Source: Psychrobacter sp. P11F6 | GTDB lineage: Bacteria > Pseudomonadota > Gammaproteobacteria > Pseudomonadales > Moraxellaceae | Assembly (NCBI RefSeq): GCF_001435295.1 | Contig: NZ_CM003594.1 | Location: forward strand, 1,364,001-1,428,000 | Length of the DNA: 64,000 nucleotides | Reading direction: 5' to 3' | Shown: positions 18,483-27,997 of the stretch, in pieces | How the letters are laid out: each line of letters starts with the position of its first letter | Position numbering within the stretch: position 1 is the stretch's first letter | Notes under the pieces: model-generated | Told to the model about the DNA's origin: nothing | Database searches by the model: none | The model's input: the letters and a program-made list of their open reading frames with translations, nothing else | Made by a program: the position numbers and the translations under genes

Positions 18483-18851
18483 TTATTGGCAGCGAAAGTT
18501 GATTTTATACTCGTAATCGTCGTCACGTGATAAGTTCGGCGAGCCCGTACCAAGGATCGTACCGAGGACGGCACTGGCTTGCCCAATCATCCGACCTGTA
18601 TTTTCATCTAAAATACCGTTATAAGTGACTTTGTCATCGACGATAATAACTTGCTTACCTCTGCAAGTCTTTTGTGCGCTGTCTATCGCATTTTGCTGTG
18701 CTTTTACTTTGCTATCGGCGATGCCAGTCGTCTCATAAATAGAGTTGGCACGCTGGATAACTGGTGATGAAGGCGTAGTTTGGCAAGCACTTAGGGCGAG
18801 TGCTGCCGCCAAAGTAGCAGTCAGTGCAGCGGTTTTATTAATAGTATTCAT
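18483..18851 (-). CDS. Small lipoprotein, unknown function
   Basis: This 122-residue protein has a classical lipoprotein signal: a hydrophobic stretch ending LALSAC with the lipidated cysteine at 23. The mature part has a YecR-like or heat-shock-protein-like look (TTGIADSKVKAQQNAIDSAQ, a CRGKQ and a terminal NFRC), with two further cysteines that could form a disulfide in the envelope. A Gly-rich segment (IGQASAVLGTILGTG) precedes the C-terminal strand. It is a single gene with its own terminator. I cannot assign a function. Confidence 0.82.
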   Translation of the reverse strand: MNTINKTAALTATLAAALALSACQTTPSSPVIQRANSIYETTGIADSKVKAQQNAIDSAQKTCRGKQVIIVDDKVTYNGILDENTGRMIGQASAVLGTILGTGSPNLSRDDDYEYKINFRCQ

Positions 18852-19165
18852 AAACGATTCCTAATGTCTGTCAGTCATACATAAAGTTGAATATCACAGC
18901 AAAGTTGAGGATACGCCATGCACGTATCCGTCCATAGGTGGCTCAACAACTATGATGAATCTACCCTATTCGGCTCTGGGGTGTCTAGTCGGTTATTGTG
19001 TGCGGTATTGCAGAGACCACACATATTCATCATATATTCATAGGCGACGTTTACTTATGATGAGCGAAAATGAAAATAAGCGGTACTATGACACAGCAAA
19101 TCACTTGAAATATAAACCATATCTAGGATAATTGACCTATTCATTTTTAATCAATAAGTAATTTT
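18852..19165. other. Divergent intergenic region, lipoprotein / hydrolase
   Basis: These 314 bp lie between divergent genes and hold both promoters. A 7-bp perfect hairpin (GGATACG / CGTATCC, 18909-18929) nested inside GTTGAG / CTCAAC is in the leader side of the lipoprotein gene. Nothing else was recognised. Confidence 0.45.
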
Positions 19166-19825
19166 ATGCCATTAATTCCTGCTCCTGCTGGCGTGCTCGA
19201 AGTTGACGCGCTTTGGCAACAAGACAATCCTAACAATCCAAATACCGATACAGTGGCGTTACTGTGTCATCCCAATCCGTTATTCGACGGCACGATGAAT
19301 AATAAAGTGGTGACAACGATGTATCGCTTTGCTCGTGATAATGGTATGCACGTGGTACGCTTTAACTTTCGCGGTGTCGGGCAGTCGACTGGCGAGCACG
19401 ATTATGCGGATGGTGAAGTCGTAGATGCAATGACCGTGCTACAATGGATTGCAGAGCAAACCAATGCGCGCAAGTTATGGTTGGGTGGTTTCTCTTTTGG
19501 CGGTTATGTGACAGCACGGGTGGCTGAGCAGGTGCTTGAAGCCCCTCATATTTGGGGGCTAGGCGATTTTGAGATTACTAAAATCGCTCTTATTGCTCCA
19601 TCCGTTGAAAAAAATGACAGCAGTGATATAAGCTTGCCAGCCGATAAAACGTTTGAGATTTATGGCAATGCTGATGAAGTGATTGACCCTAATAATATGC
19701 AAGCATTTGCGGAGCGATTGGGGATTGCTGTCAGCGTTGTAGATGGCGCAGGGCACTTTTTTCATGGACGTCTGTCAGAGTTGAAAGGCTTATTAGAAAA
19801 GCATACCTTTGGTAGCGACTCTTAG
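19166..19825 (+). CDS. Alpha/beta hydrolase
   Basis: This 219-residue cytoplasmic protein has the alpha/beta-hydrolase fold: an oxyanion-side segment CHPNPLFDGTMNNKVV, the strand FNFRGVGQSTG, the nucleophile elbow GFSFGG, an acid region (YGNADEVIDPNN) and the late histidine in GAGHFFHG. It belongs to a widespread group of small bacterial hydrolases that are probably serine esterases or thioesterases, but no substrate is known. Codons run from the ATG at 19166 with a weak ribosome site. The next gene (zapE) lies downstream on the same strand. Confidence 0.87.
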   Translation: MPLIPAPAGVLEVDALWQQDNPNNPNTDTVALLCHPNPLFDGTMNNKVVTTMYRFARDNGMHVVRFNFRGVGQSTGEHDYADGEVVDAMTVLQWIAEQTNARKLWLGGFSFGGYVTARVAEQVLEAPHIWGLGDFEITKIALIAPSVEKNDSSDISLPADKTFEIYGNADEVIDPNNMQAFAERLGIAVSVVDGAGHFFHGRLSELKGLLEKHTFGSDS

Positions 19826-19953
19826 TTGTTACCTAGTAATATTAGGATATAAGCCTGCTATTAAGTCATGAGCTCTGATCGCTTCACTTTGACGAGTTCA
19901 TGCAGAATCAACCATTACCCTACTATTTATTTTGTCTAATGATGAGTCGTATT

Positions 19954-21054
19954 ATGAGTTTATCTCCATTGCAACGTTACGAGCAAGCCGTCAGTACAGA
20001 TGAGTTTACTCGAGATGAGCAGCAATTTAAGGCCATGAGCTATCTTGATGAGATACATCATCAGCTCATCAATAGTGCGCCACAGAAGAAAGGCTTTTTT
20101 AGCTTTTTAAAGCCCAAGCCGACAGCACCAACGGGTTTGTATATGTGGGGCGGGGTAGGTCGTGGTAAAACATGGATGATGGACATGTTTTATGATTCAT
20201 TGACCATTGATCGCAAGATGCGTCTGCATTTTCATCATTTCATGCAGCGCGTTCATCAAGAACTAAACAAGCTGCAAGGTGAAAGTGACCCATTAGAAAA
20301 AGTCGCCGACATCATTTATGCAGAAGCGGTTATTATCTGTTTCGATGAGTTTTTTGTTTCTAACGTTTCTGATGCCATGATTTTAGGTGATTTATTTACC
20401 ATGCTGTTCAATCGTGGTATTACATTGGTCGCCACCTCAAATATTGAGCCATCAGGATTGTATAAAGACGGTTTACATCGTGACCGTTTCATGCCCGCTA
20501 TCGCTGAAGTGGAGCGTCATACTACGGTGATGAATATCGATTCTGGTATCGACTATCGTTTGCGCGTATTGCAGCAGGCAGAGCTATATGAATCGCCTAT
20601 GACGAAAGCGAATCATCATTGGTTAGCCAACCGTTTTGCCAGTTTATCCAATAACCAAAAAATCAGTAATGAGCCAATTACGATTAATGGTCGCGAAATT
20701 AGAATTAATGCTCGCACTGAGGATATTTTATTCTGTGATTTCCGTCATTTATGTATGGAGCCACGATCAGCGTCTGATTTCATCGAAATCGCTAAGCAGT
20801 TCAGCACAGTATTGGTCAATGCCGTGCCTGCCTTAGACGATGACTTACGTGATCCGACCCGTCGGTTTATTTATCTGGTTGATGAGTTTTATGATCGCCG
20901 TGTTAAGTTGCTGGTTAGAGCGCAGCAGTCGATTTTGGATCTATATCAAGGAGAGAAATTGGCGTTTGAGATTGAACGGACACGCTCGCGCTTGCTTGAG
21001 ATGCAGTCAGAGGATTATCTGCGCATGGAGCATCGGGTCGATGATGTGGCATAA
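19954..21054 (+). CDS. zapE: Cell division ATPase ZapE (AFG1-like)
   Basis: ZapE is an AFG1/LACE1-type P-loop ATPase that binds FtsZ and is needed for division under stress in E. coli. Walker A GGVGRGKTWMMD, Walker B VIICFDEFF and the following VSNVSDAMILG are diagnostic, as is FIYLVDEFYDRRVKL near the C terminus. The start is uncertain: the ATG at 19954 gives MSLSPLQRYEQAV, which fits family N termini, but ATGs at 19900 and 19939 are in frame; the former has GACGAG upstream. From 19954 the protein is 366 residues, the usual size. It is cytoplasmic and associates with the division site. Confidence 0.92.
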   Translation: MSLSPLQRYEQAVSTDEFTRDEQQFKAMSYLDEIHHQLINSAPQKKGFFSFLKPKPTAPTGLYMWGGVGRGKTWMMDMFYDSLTIDRKMRLHFHHFMQRVHQELNKLQGESDPLEKVADIIYAEAVIICFDEFFVSNVSDAMILGDLFTMLFNRGITLVATSNIEPSGLYKDGLHRDRFMPAIAEVERHTTVMNIDSGIDYRLRVLQQAELYESPMTKANHHWLANRFASLSNNQKISNEPITINGREIRINARTEDILFCDFRHLCMEPRSASDFIEIAKQFSTVLVNAVPALDDDLRDPTRRFIYLVDEFYDRRVKLLVRAQQSILDLYQGEKLAFEIERTRSRLLEMQSEDYLRMEHRVDDVA

Positions 21055-21243
21055 TCAAAGCCTCTTCATAGCCGATGATAATCTACAAGTTGTCGATTAA
21101 AACACTCATGGTTTTTCATTCAAATCACTCACACTCAATATTGATATATATTCGTTTGACATAACGTGTTTTTTGACAGTATTGAGAGCAAACCAAAGCA
21201 TTGGTTTTTTGCATAAAAAGATAATAATAAATAAGGAGCAGTA

Positions 21244-21888
21244 ATGACTACATCCGACGAAAATGATAAAAAACTGTCGACCAAAGATATTAGCACAGAC
21301 AGTATGCCGATTAGCAGTGAAGAAATGATTGGCTGGATCAATTCAAGGCGCAGTATGGGTAATTTGGATTTGCCCGCACCCACACAGACCCAAATCGAAA
21401 CAGCGATTGAGTGTGCGGCGACAGCGCCAGATCATAAAAAACTGCGTCCATGGCGTTTTATAGTGACACAGGGGGATGCCCGTCATGAATTGGGCAATGC
21501 CTTGGTCGCAGCGGCTCAAGCCAAAGCGGTGCAAGAGGGCGAAACGCTGTCCGAAAAGGACATCGCAAAAACTCAAGCCATGCCACTAAGAGCGCCCGTC
21601 ATCATCACGGTTGTCACAAAAATACAAGCGCACAAAAAAGTTCCTCCTTTTGAACAAATGCTAAGTGCGGGAGCGGCTGTACAAAACCTGATTTTGGCGC
21701 TAAAAGCCCAAGGTTTTAGTACAGTGTGGCGTACGGGACTGCTATGTAATGAAGCTGCTGTTAAATCACATTTTGACGTTGGTCCAGATGATTATGTGAC
21801 GGCGTTTGTTTATACTGGCAACAGCCCCAAAAATGAACCCGCCCGTAAACCGATTGATATCGAGTCTTTAGTGCGATTTGAGTCATAA
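21244..21888 (+). CDS. Nitroreductase family protein (YdjA-like)
   Basis: This 214-residue FMN-dependent oxidoreductase has the N-terminal INSRRSMGNL motif that contacts FMN phosphate, followed by AATAPDHKKLRPWRF, which resembles E. coli YdjA. YdjA-type enzymes reduce nitroaromatics or quinones with NAD(P)H, but their physiological substrates are unclear. A later AVQNLILALKAQGFSTVW segment is typical of the dimer interface. AAGGAGCAGTA before the ATG at 21244 is a strong ribosome site. It is probably a cytoplasmic homodimer. Confidence 0.88.
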   Translation: MTTSDENDKKLSTKDISTDSMPISSEEMIGWINSRRSMGNLDLPAPTQTQIETAIECAATAPDHKKLRPWRFIVTQGDARHELGNALVAAAQAKAVQEGETLSEKDIAKTQAMPLRAPVIITVVTKIQAHKKVPPFEQMLSAGAAVQNLILALKAQGFSTVWRTGLLCNEAAVKSHFDVGPDDYVTAFVYTGNSPKNEPARKPIDIESLVRFES

Positions 21889-22065
21889 TATATCTAAGCG
21901 CTGTTTAGTGGTCCTTTTCTCTTGACGAATACCGCTCTCTAAAAAGACAGTCGGTCGTGTAGCAAAAAGATAGATAGCCTCAATACTCTAAAGCGTCATA
22001 ATTCATGATAAATAAACCATGATAAATTCTATTAATAATAAATCAGCCAATACGGATAACAGCAA

Positions 22066-23361
22066 ATGACCAGCCCTAATGATAGCAACAAAGACATCAG
22101 TAGCGATAATACTGAGGTGAATACGAATGCCCCTGAAAAGCAAAATAGTCTGCTGGCAGGTATCATCGAACGTGCTACCAAATCGGGTATTGGTCGTAAA
22201 AAACTCAATCCTAGCGCGGTAGAATCAGCAGTGGCAAAAAACATGGCGGATATTCACAGTAATCCTACCAAGCTACGTTTGGCGTTTTTAGGCGGTGGTA
22301 GTTTTGGTACAGCAATGGCAAACTTGGCTGCACGCAATGGCTGTGATACCACGCTGTGGGTACGTAACAAGCGTACGGTAAAGGCGATGGTAAAAACGCA
22401 GACCAATAAAAAATATTTACCAGGTTATAAGCTTGATGACAGCCTTAAGTACAGCCATGACTTGGCAGCAGCCGTCAAAGATAAAGATATCGTTTTTATT
22501 GCGGTGCCTGGGTTGGCTTTTCGTGAGACCCTAAAAAATATTGCACCATTTATCAGTGGTCAGTCTATTGTGTCATTGACCAAAGGTATGGAAAAAGATA
22601 CCTTTGCCATGATGAGCGATATTATTAAAGATGAGCTACCTGAAGTGAATTTTGGTGTCATGTCGGGGCCAAACCTTGCGATAGAGATCATGAAAAACAT
22701 GCCATCGGCGACCGTTATCGCCAGTGAGTCTGAGCCATTGCGCCATGCCGTACAAGCCGCGCTACATAGTGCGTTTTTTCGAGTGTTTGCCAGTGATGAT
22801 GTCAAAGGTGTAGAGCTTGGCGGCGCGCTAAAGAATATCTATGCGATTGCCATGGGAATGGCAGCGGCCTATGATGTCGGTGAAAATACCAAAGCGATGA
22901 TATTGACTCGTGCTTTGGCAGAGATGAGCCGCTTTGGGGTTGAGGCGGGTGCGAATCCGCTTACCTTCTTAGGATTGTCTGGTGTGGGTGATTTATACGC
23001 CACTTGTAGCTCAGAGCTCAGTCGTAACTATCGTATCGGTAACATGCTCGGTCGCGGTATGAGTATTGAGGCTGCGGTGAAAAAACTCGGTCAAACGGCT
23101 GAAGGGGTTAATACTATTCAGCAAGTGCATGAGAAAGCCACCAAGCAAGGCATATACATGCCTATTACCCATGCATTGTATGCGGTCATTTATGAAGATA
23201 AAGCAGCATTAGGTGTGGCGTTACATCTCATGGAAGCTGGCTTCCGTAGTGATGTTGAATTTGTAATGGCACATGATCATAGTAATGCGGCGCTAACTGC
23301 GCAGATGAAGTCGTCAAGCGATAGCGCTGATGATGAAAGTGGCGATACTGACAGTAAGTAA
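22066..23361 (+). CDS. gpsA: Glycerol-3-phosphate dehydrogenase [NAD(P)+]
   Basis: GpsA reduces dihydroxyacetone phosphate to sn-glycerol-3-phosphate for phospholipid synthesis, in the cytoplasm. The Rossmann motif LGGGSFGTAMA begins near residue 75, and the catalytic region ELGGALKNIYAIAMGMA and LSGVGDLYATCSSELSRN follow. At 431 residues it is about 90 longer than E. coli GpsA: a polar N-terminal extension of some 70 residues precedes the Rossmann fold, and a Ser/Asp-rich C-terminal tail ends the protein. No second ATG close to the fold makes a better start, so the extension seems real. The sixA gene follows after an unusual hairpin. Confidence 0.95.
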   Translation: MTSPNDSNKDISSDNTEVNTNAPEKQNSLLAGIIERATKSGIGRKKLNPSAVESAVAKNMADIHSNPTKLRLAFLGGGSFGTAMANLAARNGCDTTLWVRNKRTVKAMVKTQTNKKYLPGYKLDDSLKYSHDLAAAVKDKDIVFIAVPGLAFRETLKNIAPFISGQSIVSLTKGMEKDTFAMMSDIIKDELPEVNFGVMSGPNLAIEIMKNMPSATVIASESEPLRHAVQAALHSAFFRVFASDDVKGVELGGALKNIYAIAMGMAAAYDVGENTKAMILTRALAEMSRFGVEAGANPLTFLGLSGVGDLYATCSSELSRNYRIGNMLGRGMSIEAAVKKLGQTAEGVNTIQQVHEKATKQGIYMPITHALYAVIYEDKAALGVALHLMEAGFRSDVEFVMAHDHSNAALTAQMKSSSDSADDESGDTDSK

Positions 23362-23376
23362 AAACCCCAATGTTAA

Positions 23377-23424
23377 ATGATGACGTTGTTATAAGAATGA
23401 TTATTCTGCAAACAACGTCATCAT
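23377..23424. promoter_or_regulatory. Intercistronic hairpin between gpsA and sixA
   Basis: A perfect 14-bp inverted repeat (ATGATGACGTTGTT / AACAACGTCATCAT) encloses a second small hairpin (AGAAT / ATTCT). No T-tract follows, so it is not a standard terminator. It ends 21 nt before the sixA ATG and 11 nt before its AAAGGAAGG site. It may stabilise or process the gpsA transcript, or affect sixA translation. Confidence 0.6.
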
Positions 23425-23445
23425 GACGCTGCATAAAGGAAGGTT

Positions 23446-23904
23446 ATGAGAATTATACTAGTACGTCATGGTCAAGCAGAAGATGAATCGCGCCCAGACA
23501 GCGCGCGCCAGTTAACTGACTTTGGTCAACAGCAAGCAATGCAGACGGCAGAGTATGTGATGACTCACTATCATCCTGATTATTTTGTCGTCAGTCCCTA
23601 TGATAGAGCACAGCAGACGCTAGCAGCATTTCAGACGCGCGCGCCCAAGGTTCCAGTAATCGTACAGGAAAATATCACGCCTTCCGATGATGCGCGTCAA
23701 GCTTTAATAGATATTGCGAATATTGACGCTGAGTGTCTGGTAGTGGTGTGTCATATGTCTATCGTTGCTTATATCGCTGGTCTATTAACTGGCGATTATC
23801 CTGAATCATTTTCTCTTGCAGAAGCAAGGATGTTTGAGATGGACTTTGTAATGGCAGGTATGGCAAAAGAGATTGATCGTTTTGTGCCTGAGCAGCCGTA
23901 TTGA
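23446..23904 (+). CDS. sixA: Phosphohistidine phosphatase SixA
   Basis: This 152-residue cytoplasmic phosphatase of the histidine-phosphatase superfamily has the catalytic RHG motif at residues 7-9 (His8) and a second histidine in VVVCHMSIVAYIAG. SixA removes phosphate from phosphohistidines such as those of HPt domains or nitrogen-PTS proteins. The length matches E. coli SixA. AAAGGAAGG gives a strong ribosome site. It lies 84 bp after gpsA and could be co-transcribed across the hairpin. Confidence 0.9.
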   Translation: MRIILVRHGQAEDESRPDSARQLTDFGQQQAMQTAEYVMTHYHPDYFVVSPYDRAQQTLAAFQTRAPKVPVIVQENITPSDDARQALIDIANIDAECLVVVCHMSIVAYIAGLLTGDYPESFSLAEARMFEMDFVMAGMAKEIDRFVPEQPY

Positions 23905-24044
23905 GATTAGGTCGAATCGTCAGTGATACTGTTGACACTTAGTCTATTGATGCTTAGTGGTGTTAAACTGGTTAAAGAATGAAATTGTCTGAATCCTACC
24001 TTATCCTATCTTTAAAACAGCTTTAATAATTAAGGACACGCTTA

Positions 24045-25301
24045 GTGTTACATGTTTGGTTACGAGCGCAGCATAGCCCGCTAGCTGTCTGGCATGAAGA
24101 TATTCAGCAATGGCAAACGGTTGATGGTTGGCAACAGCTGCAAACGATCTATGGTAATTATAAAACCAATGCGCAGAAGACTTTGTGTCTATATTTTCCA
24201 TCAAGCCATATATTGCAGGTAGATACTGAGCTGAATGCGACTCAGCTTAAACAGCTGGGCAATAGCGGCAAGCAATACTTGTTTGAAGAGACATCCTTGA
24301 CCCCTGTTGAGCAATTGGCGATTCGGCAAATCAGTGAAGCCGATAATCACCAACTGTATGCACTGGCGCAAAGCGATATCGAGTCATGGCAGCAGAGTGC
24401 TAAGCTCGCTGGCATGAGCATAACGGCGTTACTGCCTGATTTTTTATTGCTACCAACGCCAGATGAAGGGGCTGGTCAGCAAGTAACACTGTATCAAGAT
24501 GAGCAAACCATGCTACTGCGTCAGTCATTGCGACAAGGTATGGCTGTCAGTTATTTGCCCTTAATTTTTGAACGTTTCCTGCATTTAAGTGAAGTGAATA
24601 TATTGCCGCCCATAACGGCTTTAGATGATCTTTCAAAGCCAACAAATTCGGCAATGCCCACGAGCTTTATGACAGAAACGGCCGCGCTTGTTGCAGATCA
24701 CCAGTTATTATTAACCACATTGACCACGACGCCCAAGCCTGTTGACAGCCCTGAGCGTCACGCGCTTAACTTCTTTATTAAATCAACGGACTCAAAGCTC
24801 TCACCGTATTTGCGTGTGGCAGCGATGGTCGCGTTATCGGCACTGGTATTACAGATGGCGACCGATGGCCTGCAGTGGTATCAGTATAATAAGGCGACGG
24901 TAGCGACCAAAGCTGAGATTGCGGCGCAGTATCAAGCTTGGTTTCCAAACGAGCCATTAAGCTCGCGCACTAAACTGCAAGTGCAATTGCAACCAAAGCT
25001 GCGCAGTGACAGCCAAGCACCAGCCTCTCATATGGCAGCATTGACTCGCATATCCCCGTTAATCAAACAGTCTTCACTGCGGGCACAAGCGTTAGTGATG
25101 GAGCCATCAGCACTCAGCTTTACCTTGATTGCCCCTGATCGTAATAGTCTTGATAAGTTTACGAGCACACTTGTTGCGCAGGGTTTAAATGCCAAGCTTG
25201 CACAGGTAAACAGTAATGAGCAAGGGCAGTTTAGTGGCCAGGTTACGGTGAATGTCGTAGAAAATAATGACACGACGCAAACCAGTGTAGCGGCATCATA
25301 A
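24045..25301 (+). CDS. gspL: Type II secretion system protein GspL
   Basis: GspL is the inner-membrane platform protein that couples the cytoplasmic GspE ATPase to the periplasmic parts of the type II secretion system. The protein has an actin-like cytoplasmic half (LCLYFPSSHILQ, QYLFEETSL, LYALAQSDIESWQ), one membrane segment around residue 265 (LRVAAMVALSALVLQMA) and a periplasmic ferredoxin-like domain ending in QVTVNVVE. Translation starts at a GTG (24045) eight bases after AAGGA. It forms a pair with gspM, away from other gsp genes, so the secretion genes are scattered in this genome. Confidence 0.88.
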   Translation: MLHVWLRAQHSPLAVWHEDIQQWQTVDGWQQLQTIYGNYKTNAQKTLCLYFPSSHILQVDTELNATQLKQLGNSGKQYLFEETSLTPVEQLAIRQISEADNHQLYALAQSDIESWQQSAKLAGMSITALLPDFLLLPTPDEGAGQQVTLYQDEQTMLLRQSLRQGMAVSYLPLIFERFLHLSEVNILPPITALDDLSKPTNSAMPTSFMTETAALVADHQLLLTTLTTTPKPVDSPERHALNFFIKSTDSKLSPYLRVAAMVALSALVLQMATDGLQWYQYNKATVATKAEIAAQYQAWFPNEPLSSRTKLQVQLQPKLRSDSQAPASHMAALTRISPLIKQSSLRAQALVMEPSALSFTLIAPDRNSLDKFTSTLVAQGLNAKLAQVNSNEQGQFSGQVTVNVVENNDTTQTSVAAS

Positions 25302-25366
25302 TTTATTTGCCAACTAGGCAGCGGTAATAAATAGGCAGTGGTAATAAAAGTCAAAAAGGTTGGAAA

Positions 25367-25933
25367 ATGAAACGATTACAGCGCCGCACCAAACGTAATA
25401 ACATCACGCCAGAGACCAGTAACAGTATTGGAACCAATGTGCTGTCAACGCGTGTAAATAATTTTCAACAGATGCTATCGTTACGTTGGCAGGCACTTTC
25501 GCCGCGTGATCAGTTGGCATTGACCGTATTGTCTATGTTCTTATTATTGTTCATTGGTGGCTATGGTGGTTATAGTATTCATCAAGCGGCAAACGATAGT
25601 AAGCGCGACTATCAAGAGCAAGTGGCTGATTACTTTTGGTTGCGTGCTCAAGCGGGCAATATCGATAGTAATGCGATGAATACGGCGGATGGTGAAACCG
25701 CCATGCCACCTGCCAATGCTATCAGTGTATTGTTAAACAATTCAGGTATTGCCAACGCCCAAGTCGTTGCGACCGGTGATGCCGTGCAACTGAGCTTCAA
25801 TCATGCCAGTCAAGCAGTGGTCAGCACCGCACTTGGCAAACTCGAACAGCAAGGTTGGCAATTCAGTCAGCTATCGATACAGCAAGACTTGGTTACCAAA
25901 GCCATTCAAGTACAAGCGACTGTCACCTCATAA
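25367..25933 (+). CDS. gspM: Type II secretion system protein GspM
   Basis: GspM (188 residues) partners GspL in the inner-membrane platform. A basic cytoplasmic N terminus and the motif RWQALSPRDQLALTVLSMF lead into a single transmembrane helix, followed by a periplasmic ferredoxin-like domain (ISVLLNNSGIANAQVV, LGKLEQQGWQFSQLSIQ). The motif W-x-x-L-S-P-R-x-x-x is common at the GspM membrane entry. It lies 65 bp after gspL on the same strand. Confidence 0.87.
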   Translation: MKRLQRRTKRNNITPETSNSIGTNVLSTRVNNFQQMLSLRWQALSPRDQLALTVLSMFLLLFIGGYGGYSIHQAANDSKRDYQEQVADYFWLRAQAGNIDSNAMNTADGETAMPPANAISVLLNNSGIANAQVVATGDAVQLSFNHASQAVVSTALGKLEQQGWQFSQLSIQQDLVTKAIQVQATVTS

Positions 25934-26098
25934 ATCGATATGCTGTGGAAACTGGAAGTATTTTAATTCTTGTCTATTGTCGCCCCAAATTAACTGATCA
26001 TCAATTTCTAAAATAACCATTTGTCATTAGTGTCATTGAAAAATTGCACGTTTGACACAATTAATTAACTATCACACAGCCAGAGATGGATATTTAAG

Positions 26099-26644
26099 AT
26101 GAATCAATCTTCTGATCGCAAACCTGACACGCGTAGCCATCAGCAGACCAGAACTGCTGAATACCAGAGTAATTCGTCAGTTGAAGCTGCATTTGATCAT
26201 GAAATGACTCAGCAAAGGCAGAGCTATGGGGCGAGTGACAATATGAGCAACGGTAAGCGCCGTTCTTTAATCACTTATAATCACATTACTTATTTTTTAT
26301 ACGTAATCAGCTATTTTACCGCTGGATTACTGTGGGTTGTACCAATTGTGATGAACTATGCGAAGCGCCATGACGCAGAGGGTTCGTGGTTGTCCACGCA
26401 TTTCGATTGGCAGATTAAGACCTTTTGGTATAGCATCGTATTTTTCTTCTTAGGTATTATTATCATTACCTTTGCATTAGGGGGTTTTGGCATTAGTATG
26501 CTGGCTGATAGCAATAATATTGCCATTGGTTCGGTATTATTAGCGGTATTTGGCCTGCTAATCATGATTTTCACCTTCATATGGCATCTTTATCGTATCG
26601 TCCGTGGTTGGATAGCCCTGACGGATGGTCGTCCTGTACCTTAG
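26099..26644 (+). CDS. DUF4870-like membrane protein
   Basis: This 181-residue protein has a polar, Gln/Ser-rich N-terminal stretch of about 55 residues and then three predicted membrane helices. The segment YVISYFTAGLLWVVPIVMNY followed by an AKRHDAEGSWLSTHFDWQIKTFW motif resembles DUF4870/Tic20-like inner-membrane proteins of unknown role. It lies between gspM and pyrD on the same strand, 165 bp from the former, with no obvious functional link to either. Confidence 0.8.
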   Translation: MNQSSDRKPDTRSHQQTRTAEYQSNSSVEAAFDHEMTQQRQSYGASDNMSNGKRRSLITYNHITYFLYVISYFTAGLLWVVPIVMNYAKRHDAEGSWLSTHFDWQIKTFWYSIVFFFLGIIIITFALGGFGISMLADSNNIAIGSVLLAVFGLLIMIFTFIWHLYRIVRGWIALTDGRPVP

Positions 26645-26826
26645 GGACTGTAGAATACATCTGTCAGTTCCTTAGCCAATATGTAGGTATAGCTATTAGC
26701 ACTCTAATACAGAAATTTAGCGCATGAAACTTTGCTCTTATTTCTGTTAAGCTGATATAATCGCAGCGCTTGATTTTATTCGCACTATTCACTCACTATT
26801 TCTTTCGAGCAGGGTCTGCCATTACT

Positions 26827-27861
26827 ATGTCTTATGCCTTACTTCGCCCTTTTTTGTTTAAGATGGATCCAGAGCACGCCCACGAGATGACCTTATCTTT
26901 ATTAGATAAAGCACATAAAGCACGTGTTTTAGGTTTGGTATACGGTCAGTCAATGCAGCCAACAGACTGCATGGGCTTGCAATTCACCAATCCGGTCGGC
27001 CTAGCGGCAGGACTGGATAAAAATGGTGATTATATCGATGCGTTGGCTGAGCTGGGCTTTGGTTTTATAGAAGTGGGCACGGTCACGCCAAGACCGCAAA
27101 TAGGCAATGATAAGCCAAGGTTGTTTAGAATCAAGCAAGCTGACGCTATCATCAATCGAATGGGTTTCAATAACCAAGGTATCGATTATCTGATTGAAAA
27201 CGTCAAGCGCTGTCAATACAAAGGCAATATTGGGATTAATATTGGTAAAAATGCCGACACGCCAGTAGAGCAAGCTGCCGATGATTATGTCTATTGTTTA
27301 GAGCGTGCTTATCCGCATGCCTCCTATATCACCGTTAATATCTCCTCACCAAATACTAAGAATCTGCGTGATTTACAAAGTGGCGAGGCATTGACTCAGC
27401 TTTTGGATACGATTAAAAATCGTCACAGCCAATTAGCCACTGAATATGGTTTTTATGTGCCACTGGTATTGAAAGTTGCGCCTGATCTAGAGCCGCTACA
27501 AGTGGATTATATCTCGCAGCAATTGCTCGATTTTGAGATAGATGGGTTGATTGCGACCAATACAACATTGAGCCGTGTTGGTGTTGAAGATTTACCTGAT
27601 GGTGAGCAAGCAGGTGGTCTATCAGGTCGCCCAGTCAGCCACATTAGTACCCAAATTTTACAACAGTTCTCCGATCAGCTAGATGGTAAAGTCGCTTTAA
27701 TAGGCGTCGGTGGTATTGACAGTGGTGCAAAAGCCGTCAAAAAAATCGAAGCGGGTGCAGATATGGTGCAGCTCTATACGGGGCTCATTTATCGTGGTCC
27801 TGGGCTGGTACAGTCTTGTATTCAAGCAATCGGTGGCTATTACGACGCGATGGAGCTATAG
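26827..27861 (+). CDS. pyrD: Dihydroorotate dehydrogenase (quinone), class 2
   Basis: PyrD oxidises dihydroorotate to orotate in pyrimidine synthesis and passes electrons to quinone; it is a peripheral inner-membrane flavoprotein. The N-terminal amphipathic helix ([20 protein letters not shown]) marks class 2. FMN-binding segments [12 protein letters not shown] and [12 protein letters not shown], the catalytic serine in [11 protein letters not shown] and the C-terminal GVGGIDSG and [13 protein letters not shown] are all present. The ATG at 26827 is preferred; an in-frame TTG at 26770 would add a hydrophobic leader not found in the family. The length from here is 344 residues, as expected. Confidence 0.95.
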   Translation: MSYALLRPFLFKMDPEHAHEMTLSLLDKAHKARVLGLVYGQSMQPTDCMGLQFTNPVGLAAGLDKNGDYIDALAELGFGFIEVGTVTPRPQIGNDKPRLFRIKQADAIINRMGFNNQGIDYLIENVKRCQYKGNIGINIGKNADTPVEQAADDYVYCLERAYPHASYITVNISSPNTKNLRDLQSGEALTQLLDTIKNRHSQLATEYGFYVPLVLKVAPDLEPLQVDYISQQLLDFEIDGLIATNTTLSRVGVEDLPDGEQAGGLSGRPVSHISTQILQQFSDQLDGKVALIGVGGIDSGAKAVKKIEAGADMVQLYTGLIYRGPGLVQSCIQAIGGYYDAMEL

Positions 27862-27997
27862 CGGATTAATGTCCCTAGCTCATTACCTATCAGATACACA
27901 AGACGACTGTATTTTGAGCTGAGTCATCATAGATTAATGTGTCACAAAAACGAAAGTAAGCATCCGATAAAAATCAATAAGGTATGAGGCGTAGAAC

